A stretch of 64,000 bases of DNA from NCBI RefSeq assembly GCF_028583425.1, contig NC_072801.1:21472001-21536000 (forward strand), written 5' to 3'. This document shows, piece after piece, positions 1-10,232 of this stretch (positions within the stretch are counted from its first letter, which is position 1; the number at the start of each line of letters is the position of its first letter). Below the pieces are notes generated by a model. The model did no database searches. It was not told where the DNA came from and saw only the letters and a list, made by a program, of their open reading frames with translations. Source of the stretch: Eublepharis macularius (lineage: Eukaryota; Chordata; Lepidosauria; Squamata; Eublepharidae). A program made the position numbers and the translations under genes.

Positions 1-198
1 ATCAGAGGCCCGATCCTGGCTGTTTTGGGACCTATCCTGGCTGTTTTAGGCCCGGTCCTGGACATTTTGGGCCAAATACAGGCCGAAAACAGGCCCCAAA
101 TGGCCAAAAATCAGGTGGGTGGGGCCACCTGACATGTGACCTCTTTGGAAAACTACCAGAACTGCGTTCCTGCGCGTTCCCCCTCAAAATGAGCCCTG
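1..198. mobile_element. hAT-like hairpin element, long type, cut by window edge
   Basis: The right end reads AATGAGCCCTG at 188-198, as in the copies at 24,923-25,353 and (reversed) 58,762-59,235. It contains the same GTCCTGG/GGCCAAAA-rich hairpin body. It sits in the AAC-rich tail of the adjoining SINE. The left end is off the window, so its target duplication cannot be read. Confidence 0.7.
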
Positions 199-206
199 GT
201 AACAAC

Positions 207-465
207 AACAACAACAACATTCGATTTATATACTGTGTTCAGGATGACTTAACACCCACTCAGAGCGGTTTACAAACTATTATTATTATCCCCACAACAA
301 TAATCACCCTGTGAGGTGGGTGGGGCTGAGAGAGTTCCTAGAAGCTGTGAAGGATCCAAGGTCACCCCGCTGGCTTCAAGCGGAGGAGTGGGGAATCAAA
401 CCTGGTTCTCTCCAGCTCTTAACCATTACACCGAACTGGTTCTCAGAAACACCCAGTGCAAACAA
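207..465 (-). repeat. tRNA-derived SINE, minus orientation
   Basis: An AAC-repeat tail is followed by ATTCGATTTATATAC and CACTCAGAGCGGTTTACAAA. Read on the minus strand this gives a SINE with a tRNA-like head and a tail matching copies at 24,838-25,525 and 33,630-33,815. Confidence 0.7.
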
Positions 466-499
466 TTCGCCCAGTAGAATTATCCCCCCTGCTCTAAGG

Positions 500-655
500 G
501 ATTCAGCTTAGCCCAGCTTATCAGAGCTTGGATGGGAGACCACCAAAGAAGACCGAGGTTGCAGGCAATGGCAAACCACCTCTGCTCATCTCTTGTCCGC
601 AATGCCCCGTAAACAGGGTCACCATGAGTTGGTTGCAACTCAGTGGCACGTTATT
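500..655 (+). repeat. 5S-rRNA-derived SINE, fragment
   Basis: CTTGGATGGGAGACCACC matches the internal part of 5S rRNA. It is followed by the shared body GCAATGGCAAACCACCTCTG and a GTTGCAACTC tail, as in the fuller copy at 18,560-18,770. It is too diverged and truncated to be a 5S gene. Confidence 0.7.
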
Positions 656-1173
656 TTTTCCTAAGGGCTTAGGCTAGATCACATCATCCCTGTCCTTTTA
701 AAATCCCTGCCAATAGAAAATTAGTAGGTCAAGGGAAAAGCTAGGCAGCACAGACTGCTTTTTTCTTTGCTGGTTTTCCATGCACGAGGAATGCTTTTGT
801 ACAAAAGAGCACACCATTGTATGAACCCCCCACTTGCCATTTGAATTGATGGAGCCCAGACATAAATTTGCCACCTCAGTGAGAACTGGGCTGCAGCTGG
901 ATCAGGAGAACAAATGTTCCGGATGTATTTTTTTTTTAGTCTTAAGAAGGATACCGTGATACATCTGCATGATCTAGCCCTCACTGGAGAGGAGGCTTAA
1001 GTCCTTTATTCCAATGGATATCACCTTCCATGAGCTACCATTAACCAGTGCAAAGACAGGTATATTTCTGATATCTGCCTTCTTCACTACTGGGATGAAC
1101 ATCAGCTAAGAGGGCATGGAGGTATCTTCCAACCAAATAATATGTGTTTGGAGGAAGAGTTAAACCCCTCTCT

Positions 1174-1319
1174 GGCTGATTCCACACACGTTGGATAATC
1201 CACTTTCAATGCACTTTAGCTATCGTTTGGAAGTGGCTTTTTTGTTTCGCACTCGAAAAATTCAGTTCCAAATGATCTCTAAAGAGGATTGGCATTATCC
1301 AACTTGTGTGGAATCAGCT
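1174..1319. mobile_element. Palindromic MITE (GCTGATTCC ends)
   Basis: The ends GCTGATTCCACACACGTT and, inverted, AACTTGTGTGGAATCAGC enclose a near-palindrome of about 146 bp. A second copy is at 7,339-7,474. Non-coding; it would depend on transposase supplied elsewhere. Confidence 0.7.
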
Positions 1320-1489
1320 TAAGTCTGGAGACATGGCCCAAATGTATCATATGCCCTGCTTTCTAAACAGCAGCAGCTTTTTAAGGTTAAAAGGAGTCAG
1401 AAAATCAAAGAGCAAGTCTCCAACGTAACACTTAAAAGCACAGACTCACCCAGAGCAAAAACCAATGGCGGACTAAGCAGTGCCCTTAC

Positions 1490-1625
1490 CTTCTGGTTTC
1501 TTCGGCGAGACCGAGCCACGATAGAAGGCGGAGCCGTCTCGAGCGACAGCCCAGACCTGGTGGAACCCTCCTATGGATACTGAGATGAACGGCTGGTCGG
1601 TCCCCACGTGTAGCCAAGAAGAACC
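1490..1625 (-). CDS. TECPR1: TECPR1 exon 21, residues 985-1030, last exon in window
   Basis: The acceptor AATTAG precedes GSSWLHVGTDQPFISVSIGG, then FHQVWAVARDGSAFYRGSVS. It ends one base into a Gly codon at GAAG/GTAAGG. The family continues for about 130 more residues (further tectonin repeats and a short tail). I found no trace of them at 1-1,489, so they lie left of the window. Confidence 0.95.
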
Positions 1626-2569
1626 CTAATTGTAGAGAGAGTATGCACTTTACAGAACCTGAGTGATCTTTGGAATTCGGGCAGAGGCAAAAATATTGGA
1701 GAACTGCCCTCATCTGTCAAGTAGTTCTCAATCGGGGGCAAGGCTGCAGAATCACAGAGTGCAGCAGCAATGCTAAGAGTGTCCAATACAATCCTATACA
1801 GCTGTTTCCTAAACATTTAGGAAGGACAAAAAAACCCTGTGGTTCCAGAGTGCAGGACTGTCCATCACATAAAATGTTCCCCAGGCAACTTTTAGAGTTA
1901 ACATTAGAACTGTGGAGTCCCTGTTTCTCAAATGTAATGAACAGGAACCTTGGGAGCCCTTACAATCACCGACATGATGAACTCTACAGCTGGAGATGTC
2001 AAACAAACTCACTCTGTTTCATTTGGGATAAGAATGAGTTTGGGTTCTCCTCAGTCTCGCACGAGGAGGTAAGATCGAAGATTTCCTGGTTTGAAAGAAA
2101 CCACAATTTGTTTGTGACTCTCAACTGAGGCATTTCAACCAACTGCGGCTTGGAGGCAAGAAACCATCTTGGGGAGGGAGTGTGGGAGGAACTCAAGGTT
2201 AAACCTGGCTAGTTCACACCCCAAACCCAAGCGGGGCTAGTTTCTGACATTTGGTGCGATTATTGGTCTCTAGATAAATGCACACTATTTGGGTGGGTTT
2301 TTTTCAGCTGTACCACAGAAATATCTGCCCCAATTACTTACTTTTCTGATCAACGGGACTCAAAGCAGTGTGAATCAGTTAAAAACAAAATCTCAAGTCA
2401 TAAAAATACAAACGCAGCCGAGCACTGAACTATTAGACACGCATCAGAAAAACTCAACAAGCCTCTGAACTCTGCATGATCCTGGGCCATTCCACAGGAA
2501 AAGCCATTAAGAAAAAGAAGGGGCTCTCTAGTGTGGCTGAAAACAGACAATTTGGATTCATAAAGGTGT

Positions 2570-2990
2570 TGGTTTTATCTTTTAAAGCCCTACATGGCTT
2601 GGGACTGGGATATATGAAGGATCCTCTTCTCCCGCATGTACCTGCCTGAGAGTTAAGACCACAGGGAAAGGCCCTCCTGACTGTCGCATTAACCAAAGAA
2701 GCTTGGTTGGTGGGTCCAGGGGAGAGGGCCTTTTCAGTGGTAGCCCCACAATCCTGGAACAATCTCTCCAGGGAAGCATGCCTGGATGCCACACTCTATC
2801 TGCGGGAGGCAGCTGAAGACTTTTATTTAGGACAGCTTTTGCTTAACTACTTTTCATATATTTTAACTGTGCTTTTAAATCTGTTTTTTAAATGGATTTT
2901 TAATATTTGTTCATTTAGATTTTATATTGTAAGGTGCTTTGAGTTCCTTTTTGATGAAAAGTGGATAATAAATGTTTTAAATAAATAAAG
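2570..2990 (+). mobile_element. L2/CR1-group LINE, 3' end
   Basis: It shows the tail of the reverse-transcriptase ORF (TAAAGCCCTACATGGCTTGG, then a damaged GERAFSVVAPQSWNNL-like stretch) and a 3' end in ATAAATAAA. It is homologous in layout to 52,240-52,790. Heavily decayed. Confidence 0.75.
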
Positions 2991-3174
2991 GACTCATTGA
3001 TTCCCCTCGTCCAAGTTAATCTGAGAAATGGACCTTGGATGCTTTCAAGAGGAGAAAATGGACTCAAGGAGGAGAGACACGGATTCAAAAAAGCCTCATG
3101 GACAATCTTGAGGCTTGTTACACATTCATATACAAACCAAGGGAGGGGCAGAGAAAGCACACACAGAGGCTTAC

Positions 3175-3349
3175 AGCTGGGTTTTGCCGAGTGATGTTCA
3201 GCCGGCAGAGCACGTCTCCCTTGTCGCTGATGGCCCAGAGCGCGACACATTCTTCTTTGGCAGTGGGTAATTCAGGAATGATGGAGACGTCCCATAAGGC
3301 TATGGGAGGCACTTCCAGCCAAGGCCCACTGGTGACAATTTTGCATTTC
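3175..3349 (-). CDS. TECPR1: TECPR1 exon 20, residues 926-984, tectonin repeat
   Basis: The acceptor CCTTAG precedes G, completing Arg926, then KCKIVTSGPWLEVPPIAL. It continues with WDVSIIPE and the tectonin strand VALWAISDKGDVLCRLNI. It ends QNPA at GCT/GTAAGC, phase 0. Confidence 0.96.
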
Positions 3350-4754
3350 CTAAGGGTGGGGGGAGAAAAACCAAGAGAAGAAGTAATCCCAGCATTTTTT
3401 CTTTAGGATTTTTTGAGGGTTGTTTTTGCTTGAAGGTCTTAGGTTGAGGAGAGTGTTCTCCAGACAGGACGGCGCACTGGCTAGACCCACAATGAAGAGC
3501 TATTTGCTAAAAATGGAAAATATCTGCATTGCAACCGGGAAGTCGTTCACATTTTTATACACCTGGGAGCTGACAGCAGCATAGCCAGAGTCTCCACACC
3601 TGCCCCCTCCCCTTATCTTGAATTCCGGGAGGTACGTTCTGCTGGGAAAATGTCTGGCCCAAAGTCACCCACAAGATTCCATGACGGAGTGGGATTCTGA
3701 ACCCAGGCCTGTTTCGTCAGCACCCAACACGCCACTCCCTACACTCGTGTGGACTCTTAACAAATTTGTCTCGCTCACTGTTGGATTTCCATCCTTTTCT
3801 ACTCTGTCGAAGGACTGATTTTACAAGCAACACGGGCATGTAAAATAAACTTGCCCCATGTGGCATTCCCATGCAGCCAGCACTGTGCTCAGACCAGCCC
3901 CCCGGCTCCTGCATCTGCTGATGGGGTGCGCTTTTATTTATATTTTTAGTCTGCTCTCGCCGCAAGCGGGCTCAGAGCAGAGCACAACAGAGCAATATAC
4001 ATAACAAAATAAAACAATGGTAGCGATTACATTATATTTTGGGTTACAGATTCCTGGTCAGGCCACAATGCACACGCAGTTAATCGTGACCCTCATCTGA
4101 AATGGGAGGCCGACTGCAGGGAGCACCACGTGGCTCACATCTCTTTCCAATCAGGCCAAGCCCGCATGGAAGATTAAACCTGTGGGAGGACTTCTGCAAG
4201 CCAGGAAGTCACAGGGACAAGCCCAGCCAGTTTCAAACATTTGCAGCTTTCCCTTTTCTTCTGCATCAGCAACACTGCAGGGTGAAAAGAAATCTCCCCT
4301 CCCTTTTGACTCTCCTCACGTTTTTAAAAGGATGTACCTAAACAAGTAAGATACAATGGAAATGATCCTGCAAAATCAGAGACACGCAGACTGTTCTCCT
4401 TACTTCCTAACCCATAAATTCAGGTCTATTTCAAACCCAAACTGAAGCGAAGAAGCTGAAAAGGAGAGAGAGAAATTATTCCAAGCCTGAAGGCAAAGTA
4501 ACTGCAGTTCCCAGAAAGTACAGGATCTACAACCGTTTGCTTAACCACAAGGAACTGGGGACCCACAAATGGCTGAATCTGCAATCACAAAGGCAAACAC
4601 CCAGACAGGCAATAAACAGATTTGTAGGATTAAAGCAGTTAATTACAGAATGTGTATTTTACAGATTAGTGAAGGAGTGGGGAGAAAGAGAGAGAATGAT
4701 GCCGTGTTGGTTGAATATTCAAATCATACAAGGGGCTCTCTTTGGAAGCAGAAA

Positions 4755-4965
4755 GATGATATGCTGCCTTCAAGTCATAACTGATTTACGGCGAACTCCT
4801 GGTGGGATTTTCATGGCAGGACACTAACAAAGGTGGTTTGCCATCGCCTGCCTCTGGAACCCTGGTCTTCGTCAGAGGTTTCCCATCCAATTCCTAACCA
4901 AAGCTGACTCTGCTTAGCTTCTAAGATCTGATGAAATCAGGCTGTCTTGGGCTATCCAGGTCAGG
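4755..4965 (-). repeat. 5S-rRNA-derived SINE, minus orientation
   Basis: CTCTGCTTAGCTTCTAAGAT followed by CTGATGAAATCAGG is the reverse complement of the 5S rRNA head. It is preceded by the shared body GGTGGTTTGCCATCGCCTGC. The copy is degenerate. Confidence 0.75.
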
Positions 4966-5221
4966 GCTTTTTTTGGAAGCAGAGCTAAAGCAAATACGAG
5001 AGCAGGAACAAGAAACAGGGAGCCATACAGAGAAGAGAAGCTCTGTCCTCCTTTGACAAAACTTCCCAGTCCACCCCCTCCTCCTCCAAATTTGGAAATT
5101 ATCCTTGCAGCCAGGGGGCCACAACATGCAGTGGTGCTACCGAACTTGTAGCTCATGATCTCAGATAAAACAAAAACGGCAATTGGTACAAATTGCAGTT
5201 TAAAAGTCCAGCCACAAACTT

Positions 5222-5840
5222 TTTAAAAAAAAAGATTTAATATAAGAAACAATAGAACCATAAAATACAAATAAGAAAACAATTAAAATTAAACCATAAA
5301 AGAAATAATCAAAACAGCCCTTGGCAAACTGTTAAAAACCCAAGAATTACAATAAATAGGCATTTAAACTTTGTTTCATTGAGGGGATTACATCTTTGGC
5401 ATTTAAAACATCTAAAACTGGTTTCCATATTTTATCATACTCGAATAAAGGGACTACCATATGCAAGTTCCCAGAAAACGGATTGTGCATAATCCTACCC
5501 ATCAAATATTGCTCCCAGATTTTCTGATACCATTTTTTTAGCAATGGGGCGGCCTATGAGGGATTTCCAATTTGTAGCGATAACCAAACGAGCAGAGGCA
5601 ACCAACATTGAAACAAGAGACCTAGTATTCCTATCTAGCAAAGAGTTGGGCCAAAAATCCAATAGGAGAAATTCCAGAGAGTATGGCAACGAAAGACCCA
5701 CCATGTTGGATATCTCTTTGTGAACTACTCTCCAAAATTCCTGAATGAGATGGCATTCCCACCACATATGTAGGGTCGTGCCTTCCTGCTTACAAGATCT
5801 CCAGCACAGAGCGCTCAACAACCTATTCATCTGATTCAAT
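5222..5840 (-). mobile_element. L1 LINE fragment, ORF2 C-terminus
   Basis: The minus strand encodes WRSCKQEGTTLHMWWECHLI then EFWRVV, the zinc-finger-like end of L1 ORF2 protein. A second-frame continuation (KKWYQKIWEQYLMGRI) follows, then an AT-rich 3' region. It is 5'-truncated, with the reading frame broken once near 5,545. Confidence 0.85.
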
Positions 5841-6313
5841 GGCCAGCCACAAACCTGAGCTTGAAATCCAAGTTTTTTTTGCGGGGGGGGGGGGATCTAA
5901 TTCTCTGAAAACTGCCTGTGTTCAGACTTTGCAATTCACTGGCATCTGATCAAACTGGGGTTTATTGTGATGTCTGAATGTAGTCTATGATTTGCAAGTG
6001 GTCCCTTAATAACAGCTCAGAGCCTAAGATTATTGCAGGCCTCAGCCCTATGCGAATAGGAGAAGGACGGAGGAATCTGCATCCAGACCCCTTCCCAGTG
6101 CTTTAATCATAGTTTGGATCAACACCAGTGTCAGCCCTTTGTAACTTCCACTGCCTCCCTAGAAAGGAAGTCAAGAGTAATGAAGTTGTCACTGGAATAG
6201 AATCAAAATTTTAAAAGGGAGGGGGGAGGAGGAAAGAATGTACGTGCAAAGGAAGAAAAGAGCAGTATTCTTGAAATGTACCGAGAGTTGTTTTGAAATA
6301 CCAAGGGTTTTAC

Positions 6314-6370
6314 CTGGCCCATCGCCTCCGCCGCACAAAATCCTTCATTGTTTTCTGTCCGTGATAAGAC
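6314..6370 (-). CDS. TECPR1: TECPR1 exon 19, residues 907-926, DysF domain 2 end
   Basis: A 57-bp micro-exon. The acceptor TGGCAG precedes G, completing Ala907, then SYHGQKTMKDFVRRRRWA. It ends AG of a split Arg codon at CAG/GTAAAA. Confidence 0.95.
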
Positions 6371-6679
6371 CTGCCAGGAAGGAAGACGAGAGTTTTAAAA
6401 GACTCCCTTCAAGGGAACTCCTGAATGATCCTAAGGCAACTGCTCTCTTTCAGTGAAGGTGTCTCCTCTACCTGGTCTTCTGGCTCCTGCCTGGTCAACA
6501 GAGCAGTGCCTTCTACCTGCTGTGCTTCACGCTTCATTGTGGGACTTCACTCTGTCTCAAGTCTGTAGGATCACTCTGTCTACAGTCCAGAAGGAACCCG
6601 TGCAAGTTAAAAACATACATAGTATAGATTAGGATGCACATCAAAGTCCATCCGACGTGAATGTAATCCTAAGGTAAAG

Positions 6680-6962
6680 TGCAAGCACTGAATCATTACT
6701 GACCCATGGGGGGATGCCGCATCACAACATTTTCTTGGCAGACTTTTTGTTATGGGGTGGTTTGCCATTGCCTTTCTCAGTCATCTACACTTTACCCCCA
6801 GGAAACTGGGTACTCATTTTACCGACCTCAGAAGGATGGAAAGCTGAGTCAATCTTGAGCCGGCTACTTGAACCCGGCTTCCGCCAGGATCGAACTCAGG
6901 TCATGAGCAGAGCTTGGGCTGCAGTACTGCAGCTTACCACTCTGCGCCACGGGGCTCCTGAA
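6680..6962 (-). repeat. tRNA-derived SINE, minus orientation
   Basis: Read on the minus strand it begins GAGCCCCGTGGCGCAGAGTG, a tRNA-like A box. It then has a GAGTTCGATCC B box, a body with GCAATGGCAAACC and the end GACCCATG. A near full-length SINE in TECPR1 intron 18, not a tRNA gene. Confidence 0.8.
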
Positions 6963-7059
6963 TCTAATTCTGCTCCCTGCCCCCCCCCCAAAACCTCCCT
7001 TGCAAACAAGCAATGCTTTATGGCCAAAGTCTTGCGAAAGGCCAGTAGACAAAGGTGAG

Positions 7060-7590
7060 GTGCTGGTTCTAGGCAAGACTAGTAGGCAGCAATAGATCTA
7101 CTCTCCATGAATTTGTCTAAATTCCCTCTAAAGCCACCTAAACTAGCAGCCAACGCTACTTCTTGCAGTACTGAATTCCACAATTTAATTAGCCACTAAC
7201 ACAAAGACACACATCCTTTTGTCTTCTCTGAATTTTTGCCTTTAATTTCATGAAGCAGGCTCCCCTGTGATTTCTAGCATTATGGAGGGAAAAAAAGGTT
7301 CCCTCCCCACACCTTCTCTGTACCAGGCACAGATCTAGGCTGATTCCGCACACGTTGGATAATGCACTTTATCAACCGTTTGAGGTGGATTTTTTGTTCC
7401 GCACACGAAAAAATCCGTTCCAAATGATCTATAAAGAGGATTGGAAGTGCATTATCCAACGTGTGCGGAATCACTACTAATGTGCTTCCATCACGCCTAT
7501 GTATCTGTTCTAAACTGCGAACTCTCAAACTCTCCATCGCCAGCCTTTCCTCATAAGGAAGATGCTCCAACCCTTCAATCAAGTCTTCAC
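7060..7590 (-). mobile_element. CR1-type LINE 3' fragment, interrupted by a MITE
   Basis: On the minus strand IEGLEHLPYEERLAMESLR matches the conserved CR1 ORF2 end. The following 3' UTR-like sequence is interrupted by the palindromic MITE at 7,339-7,474. Old and damaged. Confidence 0.7.
7339..7474. mobile_element. Palindromic MITE (GCTGATTCC ends) inside CR1
   Basis: The ends GGCTGATTCCGCACACGTTG and, inverted, CAACGTGTGCGGAATCAC match better than those of the copy at 1,174-1,319, suggesting a younger insertion. It lies within the decayed CR1 fragment. Confidence 0.75.
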
Positions 7591-8084
7591 TTTAAAACAA
7601 ACAAACCCAAACAAGGATTTGTTGACACCTGGATTTAGGGATTAAGAAACATGAACAATAGAAAAAAAGAGGGGTCTTGTGACTAACTTAGAATAAGTGG
7701 GACTCTAGAAATGATATATACTTGTTGCGGAGAAAATCGGAACTCAACTTGTAGTGTAATTTAAGGGTTTTTTTCTGTTTTCTCTTTTCCTCTTAATTTT
7801 ATAGATATATGTGTTGTTAGTGTGTCATGTTTAGAATGGTGTTTTTTTCTTATTCTCTATGTTTATTGTTTATTATGTTATGGTGTATAGTTTATAGTTT
7901 AAATAAAGAAAATTCAAACACACACACACACAAAAACCCTATGCTGGGGTCATTCTAAACAGGCTGTGGTCTGCTTGTGTTACCTGACCTTGTACAATTT
8001 AAAAGCCACCCTTCATTCTGGAGACAGAGGGGTGTTGAACTGCGCTACCCAGGCAGGTAAAAGAATGACAAGGGGAGTTCTTAC

Positions 8085-8164
8085 GCTGGAAAGTCAGCCG
8101 CGTACTGCCAGCCTTCCCGATCAGTTCCACCCGAAACGCTAAAATCAATGGACCAGTCAGAGAC
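8085..8164 (-). CDS. TECPR1: TECPR1 exon 18, residues 881-907, DysF domain 2
   Basis: The acceptor TCTAG precedes VSDWSIDFSVSGGTDREGWQ, then YAADFP, the DysF C-terminal signature. It ends GC of a split Ala codon at CCAGC/GTAAGA. Confidence 0.95.
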
Positions 8165-9194
8165 CTAGATTGCATAAAGGAAAGGCATTCAGATGCGTTT
8201 TCTTTCAAGGGAGAGAAAGAATGGGGCTTTGTTCCTCCCCTGTACTTTGCCCAGGGCACTGGATGGCTTCCAAGGGAATGTTCCTTCAGCACTGAAAACA
8301 ACACTTCCTGGCCCAACTTCTGATTTTGTTATCATTACCATTTGTGGTTACAGGTGGTTACCACGTATTGCACAGAGGTCTCCTTGCTTGGAAGGACAGC
8401 AGTCGGGTTCGTGGGCAGAGCTTTGCCAACAGCGGCAGGTCATTCTCGACACACGTACGCTCCCCAGCAGCTTAAGCCTCACCATCCATGGCGGCCTGTG
8501 ACATCGCTTGGGGACTCGAAGTGCACGGAAATGGTGGCTGCAACTGCTCCTGCATCTCTGCTCTCCCCCCTCTCGCCCCAGAGATTTGGGGACCCAATTT
8601 TGCAAACAGTTTCCCCCTTCCTATTTGACTCAAAGGCACCCTGGCAAACACCAGCAAGATCACCTCCTGTGTGCACGTCTCCCTGCTGGTATTTATTTAT
8701 GTTATTTATAGTCCGCCTTTCTCAATGAGACCCAAGGGGGATTACACAGTGAGATGGACAGTAAACAATACAACAGGGTATGCGTAGCAGAAATGTGAAA
8801 AGAAGCATACAGTTCAAATGCAGTAATAAAGTGACGACCATTTTGCTAAAACAAAATGTAACCTGATGATGCAGAAACGACCCAGTAAAGCAGAGTGGAG
8901 ACTCAGAGAGTAGCCAAAATCAAGACTGTGATTTTGAGCCACGTCTGTGACATGACTCAAATTTCCCAGGCCTTCTTGATGACTTCAGGGTGGCTTAAAT
9001 CCCTAGATCTCCAACTGCGAGGGTGGGGGCTGCCAAGTTCATGGAGGGAAAGGAAAAGGCTGTGCTTGGGAGAGGATCCTACCAGAAGCAATTCCCCACC
9101 CCCATTAGGGATCTACTGCTGGAATCATCCACAGTAACCATGGAAGCTGCAGAGAGGGCGGGGACGGGACACAGCCTTCTTTTCAAAGCAGGCA

Positions 9195-9545
9195 CATGAA
9201 ACTGCCTTCTACCAGGTCAGACGAAATTGTGTAAATTTGGATGTTTTTATTGATATTAACTATCTAATGTATTTTAAACTATATATGGTTGTAATCCGCC
9301 CTGAGCCTGCTGGTGTGGGGAGGGCGGAATATAAATCCAACATATATAAATAAATAAAAAAGATTGGTCACTCAAGATCAGTCTTACCTACTCTGACTGG
9401 CATCAGCTCTCCAGGGTCTTGGGCAGAGCATTTCTAAAGCATCTACTGCCTGATCCTCTTTTGTCTTAACTGGAGCTGCTGAGGATTGAACCTGGGACCT
9501 TCTGCACACAAGGCAGATGCTCTACTTCAGAGCCACATCCTTGCT
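9195..9545 (-). repeat. tRNA-derived SINE (minus), split by a LINE tail
   Basis: ACATGAAACTGCCTTCTACC at the left and ACCTGGGACCTTCTGC with GCAGATGCTCTAC at the right are the two ends of a squamate-style tRNA SINE read backwards. About 130 bp of L2-type 3' tail (9,226-9,358; GGGAGGGCGGAATATAAAT) lies inside it. Confidence 0.7.
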
Positions 9546-10135
9546 CCTGACTGGTTGGTTTTAGGACATCACCCTTTTCAATGCTAAGGTTAGACTGGGG
9601 TCCGGTCCACACCGCTTTACATACACAGCTATGGGCTGCATATGCATAAGCGGTGCAGGGAGATTCTGCATGCTCATCTGGAACTGGAAAGCTCGAGAGG
9701 TCAGAAGGGAGCATGTGGCGTGCTTAAAAAACACAGCAATTACAGGCTGCCTCTCCAGAGACCTGAGGCCACCAAACGTCCCACCAAATATCATCAGCTC
9801 TTGCCCGCAGAAAGAGCTCACTCTCAGATTTTGGTGGTAGATTTCCAGAATGTTCAAATGCCACCTGGATCACCCCTTCTGCAGGTGTCCAAAAAGGATT
9901 ACCCAGACATCTGCAGAAGCGATGAATGGGACTAACTACAGCCTGCCCGTAACCAATACTGATTCAGTCTTCCTTTCATTCTTTGCAACACCCAGGTGAA
10001 AAGCCAGAAGAGGGTGCGTTGCCAAAAAACACCTAGCCAAAAGGCGGTGGAGGGATTTGAGCCCAGCTAACCAGGAAGTATCAAAAAGGTACCTTTCCTA
10101 CCAGAACAACTTCCATCAAGACAGGGTCAACTTAC

Positions 10136-10232
10136 CCATAACCACTGTGGCGACGGAGGTTTAGTGTTCGCTTTTGTGCATTCCTGCAGGCCAGAAGCAT
10201 CGCTCCACATGTACCTGTCGGTAGGCAGCCCC
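10136..10232 (-). CDS. TECPR1: TECPR1 exon 17, residues 848-880, DysF domain 2
   Basis: The acceptor TTTCAG precedes G, completing Arg848, then GLPTDRYMWSDASGLQECTK. It ends PQWLW at TGG/GTAAGT, phase 0. Confidence 0.96.

Larger units (their letters stand above)
3350..6313 (-). other. TECPR1: TECPR1 intron 19
   Basis: Between exons 19 and 20. It contains an L2-like tail near 3,925-4,045, a 5S SINE (4,755), an L1 fragment (5,222) and a G-run at 5,882-5,893. The remainder (3,350-3,920, 4,050-4,750 and 5,900-6,300) shows nothing recognisable. Confidence 0.7.

Noticed and set aside
8193-8728. Overlapping plus-strand frames at 8.2-8.7 kb
   Set aside because: No domain and no splice logic; adjacent to a LINE-like tail at 8,690-8,880. 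Frames on both strands are equally open, as expected from GC-rich chance.
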